Positions 1 through 7,525 of a stretch of DNA of 17,120 bases are shown one piece after another. The DNA is taken from positions 27,639 through 44,758 of the forward strand of contig NWUY0300008423.1 of NCBI GenBank assembly GCA_004151065.3. Direction: 5' to 3'. Positions within the stretch are counted from its first letter, which is position 1; each line of letters begins with the position of its first letter. The notes under the pieces were generated by a model that was given only the letters and a program-made list of their open reading frames with translations, was not told the origin of the DNA and made no database searches. The position numbers and the translations under genes are program-made. The DNA comes from Larix sibirica (taxonomy: Eukaryota > Streptophyta > Pinopsida > Pinales > Pinaceae).

Positions 1-2
1 CT

Positions 3-452
3 TGGGCTACGTCCACACTGAAGTTGCCAGTCCAGCCCACTATTTGGTTGTAGGCCTCTCAGTGAGCTACAGAAGCACAAATGATGGTAACTTCCTAGAA
101 AAAATGACTCAATTGTGTTCCCCAATCACATCCCCAAATTGTTCCTATCACCACTCCAACTACTTATCATCCTTTGAGGTTCCACAAGTTGACCACAACA
201 GAAGTAGTCGAACATCAACGTTTCAAATTTTGTTATCATTGTAATGAAAAAATTCTCAAATGGCATAAATGTAAGGAACAAAAATTATTTGTCATGGATA
301 TGACCCAATCTGACATGTGTAAGGACATTTTAGAGGAAGGCATTCTAGAACTAGATTTGGCAATGAATACACCTCCTCCTTATGAAGAAACCACCCAAGA
401 GCCTCCTTGTGAGGGACCCCAAATTTCCCTCCATGATTTATCAATATTTTAA
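3..452 (+). pseudogene. gag: element 1: C-terminal gag fragment with zinc knuckle (Ty3/Gypsy)
   Basis: Decayed end of a retrotransposon gag, the RNA-binding nucleocapsid part of the polyprotein. In the frame starting at base 3, a PTIWL segment matches the gag region that also appears in element 2 near 6849 (PSTWLE), followed by several stops. The frame is open from 174 to 449 and contains CYHCNEKILKWHKC, a CX2CX7HXC zinc knuckle typical of plant Ty3/Gypsy gag. The first Cys codon is at 231-233. It is followed by KEQKLFVMDMTQ and an acidic linker, then PQISLHDLSIF and a TAA at 450-452. The same frame continues into the protease. The 5' part lies outside the window. This segment precedes the duplicated block, so it occurs once. 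Confidence 0.85.
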
Positions 453-1008
453 GCTCCCCAAACCCTAAATTTGGTTGGATATATCAAGCATGGAGGGGTG
501 ATTGCATTGATTGATAGTAGCGGCAAAACCCATAATTTTATTGATCATCGAATCACAAAAGAAACCCATTGTTATGTCCATGCAGTGCACAATTTTCAAG
601 TCATGATAGCCAAGGGAGGTATGATGAAATGTGGTGGAAGCATGAGAATATGGAAATACAATTGGGGGATAATCAAGCATGTTTTCTATTGAAATAGGAG
701 GATGTGATGTCATTTTCGGAGCCAAATGGTTGTGAACATTTGGTTCAATTACAATGGACTTCAAGGAGTTATACATTAGCTTCATTAAGGAGGGTCATAA
801 AAACACCCTTAAAGAAATGTAGTCTGGTTCGTATAAAATTATTGTTTCTTATCATATGTAAAAGATCTTGAAATTATAAGGTCACGCAGTCATTATTGCA
901 CAATCCAATGCCATCCAAGCTATGGACAATGCCCCATAATTCCCCTTGATATGTGGTTGTTTTTAATAAACATTAGTAGGTATTTAAAACACCCCATGGA
1001 TTACCTCC
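453..1008 (+). pseudogene. pol: element 1: aspartic protease and linker (Ty3/Gypsy pol)
   Basis: Retropepsin-type protease, which would cleave the Gag-Pol polyprotein. It continues the gag frame directly. After a GYIKHGGVIALID strand comes the active-site region DSSGKTHNFID. The family normally has DSG followed by S/N-THNFI, so this copy has an extra Ser and a Lys at the catalytic loop (Asp codon 513-515). The frame shifts near 690. The second half is then readable as SIEIGGCDVIFGAKWL and MDFKELYISFIKEGHK, the usual C-terminal LG-W block. A TGA at 733-735 falls where the family usually has Arg (CGA to TGA). The linker to RT contains several further stops. Clearly non-functional; the family call is strong because the block order matches element 2. 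Confidence 0.85.
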
Positions 1009-1213
1009 TTCACATGGTGAGCATGATCATGGTATCCCATTGATTCCCGATATTTAACCATCCAATGTTCATCCTTATCAACATCCCTTTGCACAAGAGA
1101 ATGAAACTGAAAAGATCATTAATGAATTGTTGGAGGCTGACATGATACTTCCTAGTACTAGCTCCTAGCCATCCAAGGTTGTCATGGTATTTAAGAAAGA
1201 AAGAAGGGGCCCA
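1009..1213 (+). pseudogene. pol: element 1: truncated N-terminus of reverse transcriptase
   Basis: The start of an RT domain, recognisable as EHDHGIPLIP, then HPFAQENETEKIINELLEAD, a stop, and VVMVFKKE. The same segments occur in element 2 at about 7610-7790 (EHDHGIPLIP, HPFAQKNEIERIIQELLD, LMVMVLRKE). Similarity is lost after about 1205, before the CPDF block, so palm and thumb are missing. The break abuts the end of a gag on the opposite strand, giving a chimeric junction at roughly 1205-1215. The exact breakpoint cannot be fixed by eye. Confidence 0.8.
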
Positions 1214-2581
1214 TTATTTATTCTTAATAATGTAGTGTTGTTGGGCCAGTCAATGGAAAGTATGGGTGGGTATGTGGTGGCCATACATACTGGTTCAATG
1301 TGGAATATGAGGTCAATGTGTTTCCACTAGTTTGTTATGGATTGTATCGGGGGGTTGGGTTTTTGGTGACACTTGTACCCACTAGGGGGCATTATAGGAC
1401 CTATATGTGATAGGTATGGAACACTTGTGAGTTGTGGAATGTTGTAAGGCACATAATGTTGTCCAAACTTTGGTTGTCCATATGGTGTGGTATCACTTCC
1501 ATAATAGGTATTGAATCCACTAAATTGGTTACCGTAAGGGATTAGAAGGTTATTTGGGATAGTGATGTGGCCCCTATTTTTGATCACTTCATAAGTGGCG
1601 TGGGATGTATCAAGAGTATATCTTTCAAAAGGGTGAGGGAAAGGGAATTTAGAAGGAACATATATAGATACCTTGACTGTGCATAAATTAGGTCAAAATG
1701 TTGTGCTTTGAGGATGGCCTCATTTATTATTTGAGGCATGGTAGTTGCCACATCTTTGGTGATCAAAGGTAAGAGGGATTTTAGAAATCAATCTACAAGG
1801 AGTTTATTTTTTACTTCAATCCTACATAAGCTTCACCACCTACACCATTATTAGATATGGCCTATGATGTGGGTTGAGGTCGTTTAGCAAAAATCTATGA
1901 GGATTTCCAGCAGTCTGTCATAGCACACTGGTAACTAGAAAAAACTAAAGAATGCATTTGCTAAAGATGTAAAATGCAAGTGTGACCTATTATCTTCATG
2001 CATTTACCATTTAGTTAATGGTCTAGTAAGGGTTCTAAAAAATAACCTAAGTTGGAGGAATGCATTTGCTAAAGATGTAAAATGTGAGTGTGACTTGTTA
2101 GCTTCATGTATTTACCATTTAGTTGATGGTTTGGTAAGGTTTCTCGAAAATAACCTAAGTTGGATGATTTCTTTATAATATTGTTTCATGAACACTATAA
2201 ATGAAAATTCATAATGTGATTGGATAAGTCTTCATCTGGTCCCCCCTAGAATTTTGGAATATTAAAGGGAAGGTTGGTTGGCATTGGTAGCTAGGCTAGA
2301 TCATGTAAAATGGGGTCATTCACTAGATTTATTAATTCTAGGATATTTATTGAAGTCGTATATGAGATATTTGGAACAAAGGTGGGAGGAGGAGGGGGAG
2401 GGAGTGGGGGAGTTGGTTGTGGAACACCTATTCTTGACATTGGTGATGTTGGTTGACTATGAGGGCTTGCAAGTGAGGAATTCCTAAGAGGATTTAATGA
2501 GTTCAGCAAGGATGATCCCAAAATAGTTGATCCTACTAATGTTGATCCCAAAGGAAAATGTAGATGGATAATAGTAATCAT
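1214..2581 (-). pseudogene. gag: antisense decayed gag of a second retroelement family
   Basis: Read on the minus strand this is a degenerate Retrotrans_gag-type capsid protein. In order: a Pro-rich N-terminus (PQPTPPLPPPPPPTF, about 2400); the capsid core around 2190-1860 with QLRLFSRNLTKPSTKW, SHSHFTSLANAFL and TTSTHI; then ITKDVATTMPQ, EAILKAQHFDLIYAQS (about 1710); and a Tyr/Pro/Gln-rich tail (YGNQFSGFNTYYG, VPYNIPQLTSVPYL, GPIMPPSGY) to about 1330 and faintly to about 1213. The RLF-RTLTG-KWY, SLA-AFL and T-THI blocks mark plant Ty3/Gypsy gag. It differs from the gag of elements 1 and 2. It has many stops, a frameshift near 1590, and an internal 108-bp duplication. No protease or pol follows it; its 3' side is cut by the junction with element 1. 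Confidence 0.78.
1951..2166. repeat. 108-bp tandem duplication (two copies) inside antisense gag
   Basis: Copies at 1951-2058 and 2059-2166, directly adjacent, each 108 bp with no length difference. By eye they differ at 13 positions (about 88% identity), mostly transitions. 108 bp is 36 codons, so the duplication keeps the gag frame: the minus strand reads the RLF...LT..-TKW...SLANAF block twice. The divergence shows the duplication is old. Confidence 0.93.
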
Positions 2582-3449
2582 GGTGGAGAAGGTGAAATAC
2601 CAAGAATATGTCCAAATAGTGGAGGGATTCCTCTAATTCGACATGATTTTCGAGGGAGTTCTTTATGGTTCCTAATCTGTGATGCTTTCTAAAAACAGAT
2701 AGGTATGATGTCAAGAAGGAAATGCTTGATATATATAAACAATGGATCTTTTCTAATGAAAACAAAACATCTATTATTTAAGTGAAATGACTAGGCAAGT
2801 TTTTGTTTAACCACAATCCATATCTATGTTTGATTGATGGGGGGGTTTCATATGATGGGTTTGAAAAAGCAATTAAAGCATGCGTCTCGTTACCTTTAAC
2901 TAAAAATAGTCCTCTCTTATATATTTGGGCCTTCCAAACACTCTCAACGGACAGGGGATTGAATCCATTGAAGGTGGTTAGTGAAGGTTTGAAAGAGCCA
3001 GTCATAGTGAGGGGAATTGAGGCTTTGTTCCGCTATAATAGGAAGCATTTTTGAATGGCCAACTCTATCTATATCAGGTGCAAATGCGACCAACAAATGG
3101 CACCTAAATAGAAATAATAGTTTTTGGATATTAAGTTACCTTCACAAGTGTGGAAAGGGGACTCTTAGCCTCAAGTAGTTAAGGGTCACAGTAACAAAAG
3201 ATTCAGGTGGCTTAATAAGATTAACACATTACTTCATCATATGATCCCATAGGTTTTCTTATCTTTGTTTTGCACACTAGTAATGAAAGGATTTTAATCT
3301 CCCTAGGAAAACAACTATGTTTCATATGAGAAATGATTATGGAGTGTTATTTGGATGCATATCACCACAATTCTAACTTAGACTATAATTTTTTTTGTAA
3401 CCTACTATGGAGGATTTACGTCAGTTAGATACTTGCATTGGGTATTTTT
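2582..3449. other. region without a recognised gene
   Basis: The minus strand just above 2581 may hold the N-terminal leader of the antisense gag, but no frame is convincing. Short frames are open on both strands between 2778 and 3054 (see separate entry). From 3055 to 3440 the plus strand has frequent stops and no motif that I recognise. If the polypurine-like site at 3450 is real, this stretch could be the decayed 3' internal part of a plus-strand retroelement; that is inference only. Confidence 0.5.
2803..3054 (+). CDS. unrecognised open frame, doubtful
   Basis: An open frame of 83 codons, from an ATG in an AT-rich context to TGA. It contains YLCLIDGGVSYDGFEKAIK and GLNPLKVVSEGLKEPVIV. 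I do not recognise a domain. The minus strand is also open over nearly the same bases (3005-2778, 75 codons), so openness alone is weak evidence. With no upstream signals and decayed retroelements all around, it is most likely a remnant of an element's internal region or chance. It is listed because it is the longest stretch in 2582-4499 not covered by another explanation. Confidence 0.2.
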   Translation: MFNHNPYLCLIDGGVSYDGFEKAIKACVSLPLTKNSPLLYIWAFQTLSTDRGLNPLKVVSEGLKEPVIVRGIEALFRYNRKHF

Positions 3450-3470
3450 AAAGGGGGGATACAATGGTGT
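3450..3470 (+). other. polypurine-tract-like site next to a possible 3' LTR start
   Basis: AAAGGGGGGA at 3450-3459 resembles the polypurine tract that primes plus-strand DNA synthesis in LTR retrotransposons. It is followed within a few bases by TGGTGTCATGAACC (from 3465), a TG start that could open a 3' LTR. A TATA-like run (TTTATATATACTC, about 3579) lies roughly 115 bp further on, where a U3 promoter might sit. No matching 5' LTR is present, so this rests on motif order only. Confidence 0.35.
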
Positions 3471-4499
3471 CATGAACCAGTGGTTGTGATGATTGACATA
3501 TTTCAGTCTTTTTATTCTTTCTGGTTCACCAAGATAATTTTGGGTGTAAGGTGAAGAGCATATCGGAGTAAAAATACTTTATATATACTCGTATGTGCAA
3601 TCCGAGTGACCAAACCACGATGTTTGAAGTAAAATGCTTGAAGCAAAATTTCCTAAAAATACTTGCAAAAAAATGTAAGCAATTTAAAGAGACAGGTGAT
3701 GTGAACTTTGGGGTTCTTACTTTGTCTGATTAATCTTTTAAGTGTGAAATGAATTTTCCAAATAAACTATGAGATTTGAAGAAAAAGTGATAAGGGAGTT
3801 ATTTCACTATGCCTTCCCTTTATGATTTCCCAAGATCACTTGTGATCACAAAGCAAGGAATAAAGAGAGTTTTTACGTCCCTTATTTGTGTGAGTTGTGA
3901 TAGCATAAAAAATTATCCTAAGAGTAATGTGATAACTTCAAATTGATGTATTCTTTTAAACATTGCTCAAAAATAGCGAAAATAATTGCAAGCGGTAAGT
4001 ATTGAGAACTACATAACTATTCTATTAAAATAATTAGGAGCAAAGTAAGTCAAAACATTGGACAATGGTAGTGAAGACAGAATTCTAAACTATGCATCCA
4101 TGTGCAATGGCAAGCAACAATGTAATGCCCCATTTTCACTTAAGCATCTCAACTACATTTTGACCTATGTTGTATCTCTTTGCATATTATATATTAACCT
4201 CAGCTGGACTAAGAAAACTATACATGTGTGTATTAGCTATTTTCGGAATCTATGTATAAACTTTGTTGGTTGTATTTTGAATAGTGAAAGTAGTATGATG
4301 TCCCTCTAGCATGCTAAGTTAGATAGATAAATGTGGTACATGAAACGTTAAGAATCATGCACATGGTAAATAGATCAACTTATTTACATTGCTCATCATT
4401 TAATAACATGCTAATCATAGGTAAATTGTTATATGTTCATGCATGATCTTGTTCCTAGTAACTAACCCATAGGTTAAATGGGATAAGTGATAACCAAAT
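3471..4499. other. non-coding, possible LTR remnants
   Basis: AT-rich sequence with no credible coding frame. The 83-codon open frame at 4058-4309 has no family features and looks like chance. Visible structure: the start of a possible LTR at 3465; a small inverted repeat GATCAC-TT-GTGATC at 3834-3847; and TGTAATGCCCC at 4121, a sequence resembling common 5' ends of plant LTRs. No matching terminus or target-site duplication could be found for either candidate, so no LTR is called with confidence. Confidence 0.45.
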
Positions 4500-4958
4500 T
4501 GTTAGGGTCCTACCATAACCCTCCTTAATTTAGTAGTTCGTCATGTATTGTATACGGCCATCTCTTGAGAATAAGGCCGATTAGCTTGTAGTCAGAAATT
4601 ACTGTAAGAAAAGGTCTGTATATTAATTAAGACCCAATATAAAGTTGGTACTTATTAATTATTTTACCATGTGAAGTAGTTAGGATTTTGGATATGGAAA
4701 CCCTATTTAAAGAACTACAAGGATACAAATGTTTTGTCAAGTATTATTGTAACAGATCTCTACTCAAGTGAGAGGTCTTCCTACCTAAAGAGGCCTATGA
4801 ACATTGCTTCCTGAAATTTTTCTCATGATAAAAAGCTCATTTACTGCCATCTTTATCTTTCTATTGTCTAATGTTTCTTGTTCTGCTCTTTAATTTATGG
4901 TTTATTTCATCTTAACCTATGTATCCTATGTTTTTTTAAGTTACAGGTCTAAAGAACA
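4500..4958 (+). repeat. 5' LTR of element 2
   Basis: Called from its position immediately upstream of a primer-binding site and from its ends. It begins TGTTAGGG at 4500 and ends AACA at 4955-4958, so TGTT/AACA form the usual short terminal inverted repeat. An alternative end is the CA at 4962-4963. The length of about 460 bp is normal for a plant Ty3/Gypsy LTR. Inside are a TATA-like box at 4704-4710 and a T-rich 3' part (about 4850-4940). Only one copy exists in the unit, so the boundaries cannot be checked against a partner LTR and no target-site duplication can be assigned. Confidence 0.65.
4704..4710 (+). promoter_or_regulatory. TATA-like box in the LTR
   Basis: TATTTAA within CCCTATTTAAAGAAC, about 205 bp into the LTR. 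The LTR promoter would drive the genomic RNA of element 2, so this marks the approximate end of U3. The call rests on motif and position only. Confidence 0.45.
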
Positions 4959-4965
4959 CCACAAG

Positions 4966-4979
4966 TGGTATAAGAGCCA
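4966..4979 (+). other. primer-binding site, initiator tRNA-Met type
   Basis: TGGTATAAGAGCCA. The PBS used by most plant LTR retrotransposons is TGGTATCAGAGC, complementary to the 3' end of initiator tRNA-Met. This copy differs by one base (C to A at 4972). It lies 2-7 bp after the proposed LTR end, as expected. It fixes the orientation of element 2 as plus strand and is the strongest single anchor for its 5' end. Confidence 0.85.
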
Positions 4980-5037
4980 CCTTCATAAGCCAACACGCTT
5001 CCAATGTTTTATAGAAATTATTTTTTTTGAGCTAGAG

Positions 5038-5541
5038 ATGTGTTCTGACATATTTAAATAGCTTCAGAGATCTACCATTCAGCAAGTAAACCTATGGTTT
5101 GAATCACTACACAGTGAATACAGTCGGTACTTAGTCATGTTGTACCCTCGGTTGGTGCAATTGTTGGACACCGTTGTAACTCCTATTCATAGCCCTTCTA
5201 GACTGCAGTATTGCATTCGATAGCACCTCGACATGGAATCATTTCCACATAACCTCGAGTATTTCAAAAGTTTCCTTAGGTCACCTAAATCCAACCATCG
5301 GTTGTCTTATTGCTATAATGTCACTGAAAATAGCACTCGGGAAGATACTCTCGCGTACTTGGGTAGTCGGGTAGTACGACTAAGGGAACAATTAAGCCTC
5401 CTTAGTTAGTTCCTTGAGATATTGGAATAAGTACTATTATTGGACCCCATACGCATATATGAGAGCTATAGCACATGGAAATCCCTTGTCTTAATAACCT
5501 TGGAAAACCTAGAAATCCTTATCTCTACAACATGTTTGTGA
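5038..5541 (+). pseudogene. degenerate leader ORF between PBS and gag, unrecognised
   Basis: From the ATG at 5038 a single frame runs about 500 bp, interrupted only by TAG at 5059, 5221 and 5407 and TAA at 5428, then closed by TGA at 5539. Such sparse stops in AT-rich decayed DNA suggest a former coding frame. It reads MCSDIFK at the start, then LVMLYPRLVQLLDTVV, and a charged, possibly helical part with YLGSRVVRLREQLSLL. I do not recognise a domain. It could be an N-terminal gag extension with coiled-coil character or a separate leader ORF. A 66-codon frame at 5475-5675 (another phase) may continue it after a frameshift. The gag core starts about 700 bp further on. Confidence 0.45.
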
Positions 5542-5707
5542 AAATGCTTCATTCTGTTAGAGCAGTGAGTGCAACAACCAGATTCTTTGTGGGTGGCCAC
5601 ACGAAATTCCTCCATCTTTTAATCTTGCAAGAATTTGGGAATTATGTCAATGTAGTAACATTCAACCAAGAGTAATAGTCCCACTAGAGTTTAAAAAATT
5701 CTATGGG

Positions 5708-5896
5708 GGTCCTGAAAACCCTTATTTGTGACCTACCTCAAAATAATCCTTGCATCTATTGATCGTTTTGATATATATCTCTAACAACCCTTTGTGGTGA
5801 TCCCAGAAACCCTTATTTGTGACCTACGCCAAAAGAATCCTTGCCTTGTGCTGATCATTTTGCATATATCTATCACAACCCTTTTTGTGTGGTCCC
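5708..5896. repeat. imperfect tandem duplication, about 91 bp unit
   Basis: Two adjacent copies, about 5708-5798 and 5799-5896. Shared blocks are ACCCTTATTTGTGACCTAC, AATCCTTGC, a GATC-TTTTG-ATATATCT core and ACAACCCTTT. The spacing of the first block (5721 versus 5812) gives a 91-bp unit; small indels separate the later parts. It lies in the leader of element 2 and abuts the next duplication. Confidence 0.85.
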
Positions 5897-5897
5897 A

Positions 5898-6250
5898 ACC
5901 ATTATTCAGTCAGTGTTCATACTTTTCATCTTCCATGGTACACACTTGTAGACAAACCAACATGGAGAATGCCAACTAGAATCCACCCCAACTAAATCAT
6001 CCCCCGTCGAATTTGTCCCAAGATATTCAAGCCCCGACATCTATAGTCCTAGCATGTAATCAAAATTTGGATCGACCATTATCCAGTTAGTGTTCATAAT
6101 TTTCATCTTCCATGGTACACACTTGAATCCAAACCACATGGATAATTCCAACTATAATCCTCCCCAACCAAATCATCCCCCGCCTAATTTGTCCTAAGAT
6201 ATTGAAGCCCTAACATCTATAGTCCTAGCATGTAATAAAAAGTTGGATCG
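5898..6250. repeat. 177-bp tandem duplication upstream of gag
   Basis: Copies at 5898-6074 and 6075-6250. Both contain TTTTCATCTTCCATGGTACA, CACTTG, CCAAATCATCCCCC or a close variant, ACATCTATAGTCCTAGCATG and TTGGATCG. The first copy is 177 bp (59 codons) and the second is one base shorter. The second copy runs into the start of the readable gag frame at 6243, so the duplication covers the sequence around the expected gag start. Confidence 0.92.
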
Positions 6251-7012
6251 ACTCACCCTCAAAGTGATTGACCATGACCAGATGTTGACTTCTCTTTCCC
6301 AACATGTTGAGTTTACTCCACCATTTGATACTCCCACCAATGAAGCTATGGTCAATGAATACCAAGGCTCTCACACTCTCTTCTTAGAAACCCATCCTCA
6401 CTCCTTTGAGGATAAGAATTCATGGCATCACTTCTTGAAGATTTACATGTGCAAATTTGATGGCTCTGACCCCTCGGCTTAGGTGACCCAAATGGAACAT
6501 TATTTTTCTCTCTGTGACATTAAATATGCTCTTTAGAAGTTGAAAATTGGGGTTTTATTTATAGATTCTCAAAGATGGGAATGTTGACAATAGTAGTAGA
6601 TATCTTATCGTCGTTATTTACCCTGGACCCAATTTGTGAATATCCTTTGTTATTGTTTTAACCATGGCACTCGCTACTTGGGAAAGTTGACCAAACTGCG
6701 CCAAAATATCATCATTATGGACTATATCAAAGCATTTGATGAATTAGCCATCCACGCAGAAGGACTCTTTGATTTTTATTTTTATTTTTTCTGGAAAAGT
6801 TTTATCATTGGTCTTAAAGACGCAATTTGTGCCCGTGTCCTTACGTAGTGGCCCTCCACTTGGTTGGAATGCTATAATGAGATCGAGAATATGAACTAGT
6901 TATCAATTCCCAACCCAAATTTCTAACTTTTCCTACCTGCACAAGGTCTCCCATGGCTCCTGATATGCCACCCCTCAAAGATGCTCCTAATATGCCAACT
7001 TCCAAGGAGCAA
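6243..7012 (+). pseudogene. gag: element 2: gag (Ty3/Gypsy), zinc knuckle missing
   Basis: Capsid-type gag that would package the element RNA. One frame holds from 6243 to 6848 with stops but no frameshift. It reads FDGSDPSA-stop-VTQMEHYFSL, IGVLFIDSQRWE, then YLGKLTKLRQ, DYIKAFDELAIHAEGL and FIIGLKDAI. These are the ordered blocks of plant Ty3/Gypsy gag (DPSAW-VEHYF; LG-LTKLRQ; F-FI-GLK). TAG at 6480-6482 replaces the family Trp, and TAG codons at 6534 and 6846 fall where Gln is usual. Beyond 6849 a PSTWLE segment leads quickly to MAPDMPPLKDAP and the protease. No CX2C...HXC zinc knuckle lies between, although element 1 has one at the matching place, so an internal deletion removed it. Confidence 0.85.
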
Positions 7013-7525
7013 CCCCAAATTTCACTCCATGCTTTATCAAGATTTTCCACACCTAAGACATTGAAATTGATTGGCTACATCATGCACAAAAAAATCGTCG
7101 TCTAAATTGATAGTGGAAACACCCATAATTTCATTCATCGGTGAGTGGATGCAGAAACCCACTACTATATCTGCCCCATATCCAATTTCCAAATTATGAT
7201 AGACAATGGATGTATGATGGTTGTTGTGAGAATTCCAACTCCAAGTGGGTGACTACTATCTCAAAACACACATGTTTTCCATTGACATGGGTAGTTGTGA
7301 TATAGTTTTGGGAGTCGAGTGGATTTGGACTCTGGGGCTTGTCACCTATACCATGGGATTCAAGGTCCTCTCTCTCAAGATGGGCACACAAATCACCTCA
7401 ACAGCTTTACACTTGGTTCTCCTGAAATGATCTCATCCCACCATATGGAGAAACTATTAAAGCAATACCACGCATGTGTCATTGTTGAGTTCAATGCAAT
7501 CCAAGCCATGGAGATGCCCTCATAA
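7013..7525 (+). pseudogene. pol: element 2: aspartic protease (Ty3/Gypsy pol)
   Basis: Retropepsin-like protease. From 7013 the frame reads PQISLHALSRF, then KLIGYIMHKKIVV, a TAA at 7103-7105, and the active-site IDSGNTHNFIH with catalytic Asp at 7109-7111. DSG is intact here, unlike in element 1. A further TGA follows near 7142. The C-terminal half is readable in a second frame (7245-7430) as GDYYLKTHMFSIDMGSCDIVLGVEW, split here as GDYYLKTHMFSIDMG plus SCDIVLGVEW, which holds the LG block. The first frame resumes with LGSPEMISSHHMEKLLKQ and AIQAMEMPS before a TAA at 7523. At least two frame changes and several stops make it non-functional. Confidence 0.88.

Noticed and set aside
2-244. Plus-strand 80-codon open frame at the window start
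   Set aside because: Overlaps the end of gag in another phase and has no family features. The coding phase is the one with the zinc knuckle from 174.
465-785. Minus-strand open frame of 106 codons
   Set aside because: Shadow of the plus-strand protease region, which has clear family motifs. The version at 8818-9063 even reads through the N.
2278-2487. Plus-strand 69-codon open frame
   Set aside because: Antisense to the Pro-rich N-terminal part of the minus-strand gag. Its Glu/Gly-rich stretch is the complement of the proline codons.
2484-2765. Minus-strand 93-codon open frame as a gene
   Set aside because: Overlaps the Pro-rich gag frame in another phase and has no motif. At most it is part of a gag leader, with no way to tell by eye.
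3834-3847. GATCAC-TT-GTGATC inverted repeat as a terminator or operator
   Set aside because: Six-base arms only, no T run or gene next to it, and such short palindromes are expected by chance at this length.
4058-4309. Plus-strand 83-codon open frame
   Set aside because: Hydrophobic chance translation of AT-rich DNA, with no homology features or signals.
6841-7391. Minus-strand frames at 6841-7050 and 7194-7391
   Set aside because: Antisense shadows of gag and protease, which are recognisable on the plus strand.
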